Part shown: one piece after another, positions 25,001 through 35,876 of the stretch
Position numbering within the stretch: position 1 is the first letter of the stretch
Layout: every line of letters starts with the position of its first letter
Source of the DNA: Hexactinellida sp. DTS-2022
Taxonomy: Eukaryota; Porifera; Hexactinellida
Assembly: GCA_028753945.1 (NCBI GenBank)
Contig: JAPNXP010000004.1
Coordinates: forward strand, 3,162,001-3,226,000
Length of the DNA: 64,000 nucleotides
Direction: 5' to 3'
Notes under the pieces: generated by a model
What the model was told of the DNA's origin: nothing
Seen by the model: the letters and a program-made list of their open reading frames with translations, nothing else
The model's database searches: none
Made by a program: the position numbers and the translations under genes

Positions 25001-25255
25001 TAGCATCATTATAAACAATGGAAATTATAAATCGAAATAGTAATTAACATTAGGTACATTATTGTAGTAAATTAAAAAAAAAATTTTTGTAAATCGCGAT
25101 GACGTGACCACAATTTATAGGGTATCCTTAGAAAAAATCTGAACATACCAAACGATTTCTCATAGTAGAAAACCCATATGTAAATAATACATTTGATAGG
25201 TCTAACTTTAACCCAAACACCTATTCAGCCATTATTGCCATTTTGCCCCACTGTG
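22077..25255 (+). mobile_element. RAG1-like transposon, 3179 bp, with CACAGTG termini
   Basis: The left end is CACAGTGGGGCAACATGGC and the right end, inverted, is CACAGTGGGGCAAAATGGC. Both then share ATGGCTGAATA, with about 10 extra bases on the right. The terminal seven bases equal the V(D)J recombination heptamer. GCGATT lies directly before the left end (22071-22076) and again at 25257-25262, one base beyond the right end. RAG and Transib elements normally make 5-bp duplications, so this is close but not exact. The element interrupts the CXC gene between its segments 1 and 2, which proves insertion. It encodes one RAG1-like protein and no visible RAG2-like (kelch) gene. Confidence 0.85.
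22845..24948 (+). pseudogene. RAG1/Transib-like transposase, copy 3 (best preserved)
   Basis: Starts MNNQEARNIL, with about 235 open residues, then a one-base frameshift near 23551, a second near 24300, and in-frame stops at about 24496 and 24679. Landmarks in RAG1/Transib order: IADGLDGSGSH (23650s, first catalytic Asp region), NSPFVTRPVALV, GAGGAVCQLC (CxxC zinc pair, ~24030), SPLHSYLCVFRWF, GGTSTTGNIARSCF (~24400), FPWASITPSLHKLLAH (H-x4-H zinc pair as in RAG1), SEECIESLNKYVRRYRE (catalytic Glu region), SRKFTFEDN and SQSDPVL-like CQSDPVLASY, as in the Transib C-terminus. RAG1 family enzymes cut and paste DNA at heptamer-bearing ends. The full length would be near 690 residues. No RING-like N-terminus was seen. 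Confidence 0.88.
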
Positions 25256-25256
25256 C

Positions 25257-25620
25257 GCGATTGAATGTACCAACCCCGTGTATAACATTCGATCAACCAT
25301 TGTGGCTCAAAGCAGTGGAAATTATCATGGCAAAATCGATGAATATTGTGTGTAGACTTGGCGGCTTTGATACAATGATAAGCTTCATGGGTGCATTGGC
25401 TCAATGATGAAGGCTCGGGATTAGAGGAAGCATTAGAAACAGCCTATGGCCCTAATGCGGTCATCCATATGATTTCAGGAAGGGCTGTTTCAAGGGCATT
25501 GCGCGCACATTTCTTAGTAGAGGCTGCATTAGTGAACAAGTTAATGATGGCAGTTTTACCATGCGAACCAAATGGAAATGAGCACTTAAACCCTAATGAG
25601 GAATCAATGGAAACACTTGA
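25257..25620 (+). pseudogene. CXC/PIN-type element gene, segment 2
   Basis: Continues segment 1 immediately after the RAG1-like element: LNVPTPCITFDQPLWLKAVE, MNIVCRLGGFDTMISFMG, then in another frame SGLEEALETAYGPNAVIHMI, GRAVSRALRAHFLVEAALVN and VLPCEPNGNE. At least two frameshifts. The conservation breaks off at about 25620 beside an inverted repeat, and the next segment starts near 28790. Confidence 0.72.
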
Positions 25621-25628
25621 AAGTGTAA

Positions 25629-25775
25629 GTGAAAAAAAAATCCAAAATTGCAGCTGTGCCGACGCATGTTCCTTTGTTGGCACTATATTTTGGTGGTGGT
25701 TTATTGATAGTGCCTCCAATGGGACATGCTGTCAGCACAGCTGCAATTTTGGATTTTTTTTCGCCATGTCATCAT
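25629..25775. repeat. Inverted repeat with 30-nt arms
   Basis: An arm around 25631-25662 (AAAATCCAAAATTGCAGCTG) returns inverted at 25735-25766, leaving a loop of about 75 nt. It lies exactly where the CXC gene stops matching, so it may be the end of an inserted element or a small fold-back. Confidence 0.7.
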
Positions 25776-27140
25776 CACTATGAAGGTGTTAAAATATATC
25801 AAAAGGTGTTACAGAAGGCATCGACCCTTAGAGTGGCGGAAGTTTCCATTTAGTTCACTTCATTTCAGAGATATTCAAGTTTGAGTAGAATATAATAGCT
25901 GATGACTCAGCATTTTTTATGTGAGTGTTGGGTCTTCACCCAACTTCAAATAACCCATTTTAAATATCGAATTCACAAAATTGTAAAAATACATTTTTTT
26001 GACGATGTCATCATCACCTCAAGGTGTCAAGACTCACTTGTATAGGTGGTACGTGGCATAAGGACCAATTGATAAATTGAAAGTTTGTTTCTATCTTGTA
26101 TCATCTCTGAGATTAATGAAATTTAGCTAATTAGTATAAATATTTAATTAATAAATTAATAATTTAACATCATTATTATGTACAGCAAAATAAATAAAGT
26201 TCAATTATTTGCACTTATTATTAATTTAAATCGAATTTCACTATCATATTTGAATTCAGCGCACTCGATAACCCCAATAATCCAATTGGAACCGTCTATA
26301 AGTTAAATACAAAAGGAATTAATTATAATAAATTACGTCAGTACATTAATTGTGCAAGAATATTCTCGCGAAATAAATATAATCACTTTATCTGTCGTTG
26401 TTGTGGAATGTAAAATGTTAACGGTTCTATCATAAACCATCTTTAGTTTAATGCCATTCATTACTTATTGATAATAAATTAAATTATTAGTTATTTATTT
26501 TAGCAATGTTATCCACGGTGAGTTGAGTAAAGTCAGCAAATTCCTTATATAAATTAATTTAATTTAATCCATTGTATAGTAATGCTAGAATTAAATAGAA
26601 GCCAGCTGGAATTTATAAGTTAAATCAATATAATTATCGCAAGTTGAATCACTAGAGTAGGATTTAACAAGTTAAATCAATATAATTATTACAAGTTGAA
26701 ACAATAGAATTAAATTTAACACTTTACTGAAATTGAAGTGTGAGTAAACAAAGAAATTTAAACCCCCATTTATGGCAGAAATTGACCCCCTTATTGGAAA
26801 ATTTATTCTCCCATCAGACGCAGAATTTTATGGCGAATCCAAATATGAAATAAAATTTGGGGGTTTAGTAAAACATATTTTGAGTTATGGACCAGACAAA
26901 TTTTTAAAGGTGTTAAAGATGTGTCAAAAATTTGTTAACGAAAAATCGTAACCCCAGGTGCAAATTAGACGGTCCCATCGCACCTACATGCCAAGTTTCA
27001 GCCCATCAACAATTAAGCTCTGGCCAGGGCACCGTCTACGGAGAAAAAAAATAAAAAATAAAAAATAAAGGCAGTGATTCTAATACTGGGCCACTATACT
27101 ATAGTATAGTCGGCACAGTAATAATCAAGCCTCCTCTCGT
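25776..27140. other. Non-coding, AT-rich
   Basis: No gene seen. It contains short internal duplications (for example AAGTTAAATCAATATAATTAT twice around 26620-26690). It lies between CXC segment 2 and the P-like transposase. Confidence 0.4.
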
Positions 27141-27143
27141 GAT

Positions 27144-28512
27144 ATGCACGATGTCGAGATGGAAACTGCATTACCGTGTGGAGAAATGGAGACAGGTTCT
27201 GATTTAGACATAGTTGACAAAGTTATTGCTACTGATATAGAGAAAAATCACGATTTGTACGACGGAATTATAGACAAATCTATTCCAGCTGCCAATACAG
27301 TGGAATCCCGCGTATCGGGGCACCTCCGTCCAAGCGCTCAGCGCCCCGATACGCGGGGTTCTAAGAGAACTCCAATATGTTTGGTTAAAACAATTAAATT
27401 AGCACTTACACAACAAATCATACACATATAGTCAAAACCTAGAGTTAAGGATGATATTTAATGTAAATGTTCCATATAAGCATATTCGTTTAAATGATTC
27501 TTCATGTCGCCCTTTCACAGTTAATGACGAACGCTTTATCTTTTTATCCAGGATAGTAAATTGGCTAGAGACTTGGGAATCACACTCTTTGAAAGATGGC
27601 AAATTGAGCAAGCAAACTTTTACAAGCTTAAGACACGCGTGCATTGACTCCCTCAAATAGTTAATTATCTAACTGGACAGTGTGGATATGCTTACATTTT
27701 AACACGTTTCTTACAGACAGATCCACTAGAGCACCATTTCGGACTTTATCGGATGATGTCTGGATCAAATTACCATGTTTCGTACCTTCAAATTTTAGAA
27801 GCTGAACGTCGTTTGAAGATCTCCAAACTATTAACTCTATTTTCTAATACCAACACTCAACCATCCAGCCAGATTTCTATGGAGGAATTTATTCAGTCTT
27901 TCTCTCCCATTTATAGCGTACATACAGGTTCAGAAATTGACATTGATCCTTTTCTTGATGCTCTATCAGATGTATCAGCCATTAAGTGCGATACCCCAAC
28001 ACTCAGTCACTAGCTTTTATTGCTGGGTATGCTGCCTACCAATACCTTAAGGATTCTTCACCGTGCTTAATATGCCGAGATCTTTTAATTATCGACAAAG
28101 ATATTCTAGTAGATGAATCCTTCGAATTCCGGTACCAACTACTGCAGCTTTCTGATCGTGGTGGTCTAAAGTCTAAAGTATCCTTCAGAGCTTGCATTGG
28201 AATCTTTAATTATTGTTTGGAAGATTCTAACTATAATCCAAAGTAATAGTGAACTTATGTCCCTGTTGATAGAAGGTCAAACTAGAAAGATTTTAGTAAC
28301 ACTTGCTTTTGGCTCCCTAACTGGTCTTGATAGTGGTTTTGAAAGTTGGAGAACTACTTGTCCTTCTTGTAAATGTGAAAGGTTCAACCATTCTATCAAG
28401 TCTCGTTCGGAGTGAAGCAAATTGTCTAATTGCAATTCTTGTCAAGAATTACAATTCGAGCCTTACTTTAAAGGGATTAGAAAAGCGGAAATTGAAAAAG
28501 TTCGATTCCTGA
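27144..28512 (+). pseudogene. P-element/THAP9-like transposase, C-terminal half
   Basis: Across two or three frames the pieces follow P-transposase order: YKHIRLNDSSCRPFTVNDE, RIVNWLETWES, LSKQTFTSLRHACIDSL, GYAYILTRFLQTDPLEHHFG, YRMMSGSNYHVSYLQILEAE, LAFIAGYAAYQYLK, SSPCLICRDLL and a late CPSCKC. FLQTDPLEHHFGLYR-SGSNYHVS is the signature of P/THAP9 proteins. No THAP domain is present here; separate THAP fragments lie at 57 and 60 kb. Frameshifts lie near 27660, 28010 and 28190, and a hairpin insertion at 27297-27367 breaks the first part. It is inserted within the CXC element. Confidence 0.8.
27297..27367. mobile_element. Pogo/Tigger-like mini-element or hairpin
   Basis: The left end CAGTGGAATCCCGCGTATCG is preceded by TA, and a perfect inverse CCCCGATACGCGGG follows across a ~20-nt loop. 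The right end (GGTTCTAAG) is degenerate. It is much richer in GC than its surroundings. Confidence 0.6.
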
Positions 28513-28789
28513 TTATTTAGATACGAGTTAGTTGTCTTATGTGAAGTAAATATATCTACCAGAGTAAATAGAGGTTTTCTAGTAGTTTCTGTATTGTGTA
28601 TGTTATGTGACTGTATTCAAACTCACAAAGTAACAAGATTAATGGTATAATGAGAGTATACGTATTACTTTATTACAGTTGCTAGTTATTGAGGTAGCTG
28701 TTTTTAAGCAGTAAGTCACTATATTTGATATAAAATTGCAAACCATAATTTTCGTTTCCCGGCGGCGACCGCATCCCTGGTCCAGATTT

Positions 28790-30840
28790 CATATTTTACT
28801 GTGAGGCCTTATGTATAGTAGGCTATGGATGAATCTGTTTGCTGCAACACGTCATGTCAACTACGCCAAAAGTTTCCGACTATATTTGCAGCTGATGCTA
28901 GAGTTGCCAACTGATCATCCTTGGCTACATCATTGCTTCATCGAACTTGTATTTCATACCCCGCAGAAGCAGTAGATATTGGGCTGAACTGTGGACTGAC
29001 CTAACAATTGAACAGATTATGATGCGATCTATCAAGAGCAGTGGAGGACTAACACGAGGACAAGGAGTAACGGAATCCGTCCGCCTGCAGTGGATTTACA
29101 GTATACACAAGTGTGCTGGGATTCATGAAGCTATGACGACATTCACAAACTTGAAGCATATGACAAGTGAATAGCACATCGAGTTTGGCACTTCTAGGTG
29201 TAAGCACGATTATAAAGACTTTAGCAACATTCTGGAATGGTTCAATCAACGCGAACCATTCGATTTCATTGAGCAAAACTTCGATTATTGTCGTCGGGGT
29301 AAACTGCTACTGATGGTGGCTTGAACTGTGACAAGGCAGAGCAGGTTGGAGCAAAGATCCAAGCACTGCTCGACAATGTGAGTATCTCAAAAGCATCAAT
29401 TAAAAGAACTGAGCAAGTTAGAACTTTAAACAAGTTGTCTATAGGAATCCTAGTTGATAAGCATAAAGTTAATATCAATCCAAACATATTATTTTCTCGG
29501 CTGATAGCTATTATACAGAGAGATGAAGATATGACCCCATACTTTGACTACGAGCTTACAGCAATCCCAACTTCTCTATTCAAGGACAATTATTTTCGGA
29601 AACTGTGAAGGCGAACTTAGCAAAAGCCCTACAAATGCTGTGCAACCATCTGAACGAAATATCAAAGCAATGCATGTTCTTGATGGTGGGGCCCTTATTC
29701 ATAGGATTAAATGGGCGAAGAAAGCAACATACAAAGATATAGCCCAACAATATGTAAGTTATGTGCGTGGAAAGTATGGACATAGTTGCATCGTTTTTGA
29801 TGGGTACGAACAGGGTCCGTCAATAAAAGATCAGGAGCATTAAAGAAGAATTGGGAAAACTAGTGCAGATTTTCAGCTCAGAGAATCTATGAAGGCTCAC
29901 TTTAATCAAGAAGCTTTTCTTTCTAATCATAGGAATAAAAGTCAGTTCATCTCATTGCTTTGCCGATACTTTGAAGCTGATGATCATGTCGTTCACAACA
30001 GCACTGGAGATGCAGACACGATGATAGTTGCATGTGCCCTTCAATTTGCAATTGGAGGGAGAGAAGTAAATGTAGTAGCAGATGACACAAATGTGCTTGT
30101 ACTTTTGATTTATCACTGGAAGCAGTCTATGGCAGATATTTACTTCCTGTCAGAGGTAAAGAAGTCAAAGAAGAAAGGTTTGATGATATGGAAAATATGT
30201 GATCTTGTTACCAAAGCTGAAACATCGAATCTTCTGTTTATGCATGCATGTAGTGGTTGTGATACGACATCTGCAACATTGGGCAAGGAAAAACCAGCTT
30301 ACTGAAGAAGATAAAAGAATCTGAAGAATTGCAACATATCAACCTTGATTAGTGAGCCTGACATAACGGTGGAACAGATTGGTAAAGGTGGTATTCGATT
30401 ATTCGTTGTCGTGAATGGTGGCAAGCGAGAAGATTCCTGGGACAGTTTACGGTATGCTAAATTCATAGAGATGATATCATCTAAAACATCATTCGATCCC
30501 CAGAAGCTCCCTCCTACAGAGAAAGCAGCGCATTTTCATAGCTTGCGGGTTCACCTGCAAGTCATACTTTGGAGGAAACGCAGAAACAGTGAACTGGACC
30601 ATGAGCAATGGGATTGAAAACTTAATGGTACGGTACTAAAGCCAGTAATGACAGATTTGAATGCAGCACCATAAAGTCTGCTGAATTTTGTACGATGTAA
30701 ATGCAAGCTAGCGTCGAAAAATCCATGTGGAAGTAACTTATGCATTTGTCGTTAAAATGGACAGAAATGTCTAATAGCTTATGGAGATTGCCGAGGAGAA
30801 AGTTGTAAAATGCTGAGGAGGTAATTTTTGAAGATGAAGA
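28790..30840 (+). pseudogene. CXC/PIN-type element gene, segment 3 (nuclease-like and CXC region)
   Basis: Conserved pieces in order: FAATRHVNYAKS, YLQLMLELPTDHP, RRSSRYWAELWTDLTIEQIM, MRSIKSSGGLTRGQGVTESV, CDKAEQVG, YELTAIPTSLFKDNYF, MHVLDGGALIHRIKWAKKAT, CIVFDGYEQGPSIKD, STGDADTMIVACALQ, VVADDTNVLVLLIYHW, LLFMHACSGCDTTSAT, LPPTEKAAHFHSLRVHLQVI, then a Cys-rich tail VRCKCKLASKNPCGSNLC and GDCRGESC (about 30684-30815) like Tesmin/TSO1 CXC domains. The acidic residues in LDGG, FDGY, GDADT, DDTNV and GCDTTS are spaced like a PIN/FEN-type nuclease (inference). Breaks include stops near 29172, 29842 and 30304 and a stop inside the CXC module. Confidence 0.75.
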
Positions 30841-30959
30841 AGAAAAATAAGCATAGATGAATGATTTATGTTTCGTTCATAGGTATCTCTAGCTTTTTGG
30901 CCTAATTAGATCTAGATTAATATATACTTTACAAAGAAATCTTAAAAAAATAAAATTTA

Positions 30960-31101
30960 TAAAAAGATAAAGGTTTGTTTTATTAAGGTGGATCCTTATA
31001 ATATAGATTGTGATCGGTAAATGTAGAATAATATTATCAAAACACATTTTAGAGGGTCGATATGTGTATATTTATACTCAGGAAGCTGAGTGGACACAGT
31101 G
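30960..31101 (-). repeat. Right inverted repeat of the CXC element
   Basis: The reverse complement matches 19912-20055 closely, including GGATCCACCTTAA, TTTACCGATCACAAT and CTCTAAAATGTG. Together the two copies bracket the whole decayed CXC gene, about 11 kb. Directly beyond the match is CACAGTGGCCGAAAATAGC (from 31094), which looks like a solitary RAG1-like terminus. Confidence 0.78.
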
Positions 31102-31395
31102 GCCGAAAATAGCAATCTACAACGAATAGACATTTATAGAGCAGATAGATCCAGGAAATGTATTATATTCTATTAGGTTATCCAGCCCAAGGAATTGAAT
31201 GGGATTCGGCAAATATTTGTACGAGTTCATTCATGTGAGAAATGGCGTCACAAAATTGAACACAGTTCATTTTTATTTCATATAATTTTAAATACATACG
31301 AGCAGCAAAAGTGGGTTTCTCATGTTTTAAAGATGGATCTACAGATTCTTGGTTATTCATTTTATTGCTATAGTATACAAAAGTATAGTATTTAT

Positions 31396-31609
31396 CAGGG
31401 TGTTATCCAGGCGTATTGGGCACTCCTAAAGGAGCGTAATTTGGATGGATTTTAATCTAGGCGTACAAAAATCGTGTCTAGGTGTACAATATCGAGAAAT
31501 GCTCCCATAGACTTAATACAAAATATGCAAATTAGGCGTACAAAATGAAAAATGAACGAGCTCAAACTAAATCTAGGCGCGCAGAAATTTTTGTCTGGAT
31601 GAAAGCCTG
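31396..31609. mobile_element. hAT-type MITE, 214 bp
   Basis: Ends CAGGGTGTTATCCAGGCG and GTCTGGATGAAAGCCTG, exact 8-bp duplication GTATTTAT (31388-31395 and 31610-31617). Internal AGGCGTACAAAA repeats. Confidence 0.9.
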
Positions 31610-31914
31610 GTATTTATAGATTAGTGTAGTAATGTTACTATAAAACTTTGTACTAAATCCAAAGAAATACTTACAGAATTTTCAGTGAAATTCGTAAAAA
31701 GTGTCCAGACTTTAGGTGCTAATTTATTTTCGACATCTCGCGGGACTAAGGAAAGATGCGAAAAACATAGATAAATTTATACCCATCCAAATCTATACGG
31801 TCTCTAAGGTGGTTGTGATTGGTCCTGAAAGATGCTATTGTATATACCCACAAATCGGACAACTAAATATATATTTTGGAACCGATGAAATTATGTTTTA
31901 AAGGTAAGCTAAAT

Positions 31915-32161
31915 TAGGGGCGGATCTAGGGGGGGGGAGCAAGGGGGGCCCTGCCCCCCCTGAGATTTTTCTCATTGAGGGATTTTTTGTAATTTTAGTC
32001 ATTTTAGTAATAGAAATGGTAATAGATCAATATCTGGCTATCAAAGGGTAATTCTTTTCTTTGAGGCAAGCCCCCAGACCCTCCTTACCGTCGCTCGTTT
32101 TACTCGCTCCATACCCCTCCAAATTAGGGCCCCCTGAGTCGAAGGGCTGTATCCGCCCCTG
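31915..32161. mobile_element. hAT-type MITE with G-tracts, 247 bp
   Basis: Ends TAGGGGCGGATC and GTATCCGCCCCTG, exact 8-bp duplication AGCTAAAT (31907-31914 and 32162-32169). It carries runs of G and C just inside the left end. Confidence 0.9.
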
Positions 32162-32299
32162 AGCTAAATATCTATATTTATTTGCAATGTAAAGAAATAA
32201 TATTATGTACACTTCAAATAGAGCTATAATTATGGTTCTATAGAAACTATATTGTAACTTATGAAATTTTATATTTATAACCAATTTGAGGTGAAATCA

Positions 32300-32575
32300 C
32301 GATGTTTAGGATTCTGTATTTGTTGACTCGATACCCAGTAGTAGGAATATAATTAGAGAGTTCTGTTACTTGTGCTTTTGTTGACTCGATACCCCGTAGT
32401 TAGTAACTTAGTAGAGAGTGCTGTTGATTATGTATTTGTTGACTCGATATACCCCGTAGTTAGGAATATAATTAGAGAGTGCTGTTGATTGTTTATTTGT
32501 TGACTCGATACCCCGTAGTTAGGAATAGCTAGAGAGTGCTGTTACTCGTGCTTTTGTTGATTTGATGCGCAATAG
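32300..32575 (+). repeat. Tandem repeat, ~65-bp unit, 4 copies
   Basis: Each unit contains TTGTTGACTCGATACCCCGT, AGTTAGGAATA and AGAGAGTGCTGTT. A diverged relative lies at 35220-35360 (TTTTTGACTCGATACCGAG). Non-coding. Confidence 0.85.
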
Positions 32576-33185
32576 GTTCTTTAGGAGATTCTGGCCTGAA
32601 TAAATATACAAAGTGGTTAGTAATAAATGCAAACACGTTATGTACCTGTTGAAGCCGTATTCCTCTGAAGTCCTATTCCCTTGTAATCTAAAAAGCTATA
32701 ATTATACATATTATCTATTCATAATACTAATTATTCTACTATACTTATTCTAATAGGTACTTACAGTATAATAATGTTAATTATTTAATATTTACACCAA
32801 TTTTTCTCTTTTTACTCCTTTTTTTCTTAAAACGGGGTGGCTAAACCAGGGAAAAGGAAAATAAGCACATTTATTGCAAATTACCTTAATAACTATATCT
32901 AGGACATCCAACATCCTAAAAGCCAATTGTTGGTCCACTGTTAACCCCCTCTCTTCCCTCCAGGGGCGTAGGAATGGGGGGGCCGTGGCCCCCCCAACAT
33001 CCAACACTGGGGGGCCTGCCCCCTATGAATTTAATATAAATCAAAAACATTTATCTGCATATGCATATCGGGCATATATGATGCGATTATTTTGAATTAT
33101 TGAATACCTCTATTTACTGATTCAATTAAAACTGATATGTTAATCGATAAATATACAAACAGTGATGAATGCATAGTATACACTA
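32576..33185. other. Non-coding, possible truncated MITE end
   Basis: A hAT-like end CAGGGGCGTAGGAATGGGG occurs at about 32961 followed by G- and C-tracts; the partner end was not found. No gene seen. Confidence 0.35.
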
Positions 33186-33600
33186 ATAGTGCAGCGGCAC
33201 AACCATACAATTGTTCATTTTTTTGATAAAAGCACCAAAATTTGTACACATGTACTTTGATGTAGTGCGAACATTTGAGGATATTGAGGCAATTGAAAGA
33301 GTGTCTATATCGGCCATGACAGCTCGTCAAAGTTAACACGTCCGATAGTGTTCGCCGGACTTGTTTCCCATAATAACTTGTTCAAATTAAGTTATATCGT
33401 CTTTTTATTGTTGAATTCGGTTTCCAAGTAAAATTTCCGATAATTTGATATATCACATGACCATATTTGGAAGAATTTTCCATAGCAACGCTGGAATGTA
33501 CCAGGAATGTGTCAAAAATTCCATTCTCCAATTGTGTCCTTACCCAATCGAGTGACCCCTCTTTCGACTCCACTCAACTACCTGAGTATAATTATACACA
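33186..33600 (+). repeat. Dispersed repeat B, copy 2
   Basis: Nearly identical to 4817-5225 over about 410 bp, with only a handful of differences. It is followed by TACCGACCCTGTAAAACGTG, the block that also ends the inverted repeats of the CXC element, and by a perfect ~21-nt palindrome at 33656-33702. Confidence 0.85.
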
Positions 33601-33849
33601 TACCGACCCTGTAAAACGTGATTTGATAAAATTATTCGATGTTTATGGTAAATCACGGTGAATCTCGAATAATTTTATCAAATTATTCGAGATTCACCGA
33701 TCAAAACGATTTCTTTCGTTTCTATAGCTATATTTGATACTTTTCTCACAAAATATCAAATATTGGGAGACAAAAATTAAGGAGTGATGCGCAAAATAAT
33801 ATTGAAACATTCTAAATTAGACCATTTACCTTGAAATGTATTACTGATA

Positions 33850-34260
33850 TGACTAGGATGTGAGAGCTAAGCTCTAGCATAATTTTTAATTTGAAGTTTT
33901 ATGTGACATCTCAGAAATCACACCACCATATATGGGCATGTGAAATTATTGCATTGGAACCATTTGGATAATGGTCTCATTTGATCTTCCAATGAGTTTA
34001 TAATTGGATATTGATGTGATTAGTTGGTTAGAGCTAAGCTCTAGAGTTTATACAATTAGGAGAGAGCAAATTTGCCTCGTCATCAAAAATGGGCACATTA
34101 CATGCCCATATATGGATCATTTTGAAAACTGTGGGTGCTAGAGTAAAAAATGTATTATGGACGGATAGGAAGTCGGGTATTGCGAACATTTTGAGACGTA
34201 TTAGTTGATTATTACTGCTCGGGTTATTGAGATACAAAAAAGTACCTTCGAATGAGATTA
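33850..34260. repeat. Dispersed fold-back repeat, second copy
   Basis: Related to 3320-4600: AGAGCTAAGCTCTAG palindromes, CATATATGGGCATGTG in one arm and ACATGCCCATATATGG in the other, and ATGTATTATGGACGGATAGG. Confidence 0.65.
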
Positions 34261-35876
34261 TGGGCGATAAACTTTCAAATTATAACTTTTTAATATTTTT
34301 TTTTGATCAATTGTTGATTATTTTTGTCATAGAATACATGGAAAGTGTAATTGACAATATCTATGATTCCATTATTGGGGACTAATGTGATAGTTGTCAT
34401 TTAAAACGGTGAAAACAATGGACAACTCTACAAAAAGGGTCATATCTCTGAAAATCTTGGTGGAAAAGTCTCAAAACCAAGTGCAAACTATATATATTGT
34501 CAGTCTCTACTGTTTGACAAAAGTTAAAAAAATTCTGTATATTTATTTTTTCTTCAGAAATTGAAAATTTTTGCTGCGTACGATACCCTTAACACCTCCA
34601 TATAAATTTTATTATACTTCACATATCGTTCTATGTAAATAGCAGTGTTTATGCATCTACCAATCCTATTCTGCTTCTAGAAGCTTGAATGTTAAATACA
34701 ATAAGCTTGAATGTATAAATAACAAAATTAAATTAGCTTTCTAATTTCTAATTTAAATTTGTTTTTGTGTCTAGGATTAAATTAGTGCAATAAAACTTGA
34801 TTAATTAATTAAACAATCTTATTTATTGATAGCCTTAAGAAAAATTTTTAATTCGAAGAGTATTTAGCAAACTAAGAGACAATAGAAATAATGTTGAAGA
34901 TTTTCGTGCCCCCCCCCCCCCCCCCACAACACAATAATGTTCCTACGCCGCTGCTTCCCTCTATTATTATTTTTCATCCTCCCTTTTTCTCCCTTTTTGA
35001 AGTCATTAGCGGGAGGGTTGGTATCGGGAGGGTTGGTAGCTGGAGGGTTGTTAGCAGGAGGGTTGGTTTCCATTGTGGACAAGTTTCGAATTATATTACG
35101 TTGTATTTTATATTTATAGGTTTTAGATCCTTACATTAGAGTAATTTTGGATTAAATTAGCTACAAAGTTAAATTTAATAGGCTATCTAGCTCTAACAGT
35201 TTTAATAAAAATGTCTTGGATTGAAAAGTAGCTTGTGCTTTTGGATGATTTGACGCACATACACAGTAGACAGGAATATAGCTGGAGAATGTTGCTGCTT
35301 GTACCTTTTTGACTCGATACCGAGTAAATAGTAGTTATTGGGGCAGAGTGATTATTGCTTAGTATTTACCTTTGTACAGCTTATTATATTAATTAAAACT
35401 GGTTAACAAATGTATCAATGAATACACAATTATTACTAACCTTATTGTGAAATGATTCTGAATGTTGATAGACATGCTTATAGTTCTACTGGGGTACACT
35501 ATTTAGGATTATCTTTTTGATCATGAATTTGGTGACTGGAAGGTATCGAGAAATTGGTTGGTGTTATGAAATTATATGTGAAATGTAATAATACAAAAAT
35601 TGCACAGATTTAATGGCGCTAAGTGGGTCTCGTGTAGATACCAAATATAATCAAGTATAACAGAGCCCACAGCAAAGAAGCCATAAAATAATCAGATAAG
35701 TGTTCATAAAGAGTAATTAAACTCCTGGACAATAAAAAAATGATGAGTATCAAACTTTGATTGAAATAATTTTCTAAGTTATGAACTTATGAACTCATCA
35801 AGAAGGGCGCTAGTTCTGACTTAGAGCCTGAACTGTAAGCAGCCGACGTAATATTCATCAATGCGATGAAACATTA
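34261..35876. other. Non-coding, with poly-C and a 15-bp minisatellite
   Basis: Holds a poly-C run of about 17 at 34909-34925 and four units of GGGAGGGTTGGTAGC at about 35009-35070. These units open the Pro-rich minus frame 34864-35082, which is therefore not a gene. No other feature recognised. Confidence 0.6.

Noticed and set aside
25440..25720. Minus-strand frame opposite CXC segment 2 as a gene
   Set aside because: It is the antisense shadow of the conserved CXC segment and of the adjacent inverted repeat.
32300..32575. CRISPR-like array
   Set aside because: Units are adjacent tandem repeats without unique spacers, in a eukaryotic context.
34864..35082. Pro-rich minus-strand open frame with PPANNPPATNPP repeats
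   Set aside because: It is produced by a 15-bp minisatellite and a poly-C run; no start context, domain or neighbour supports a protein.
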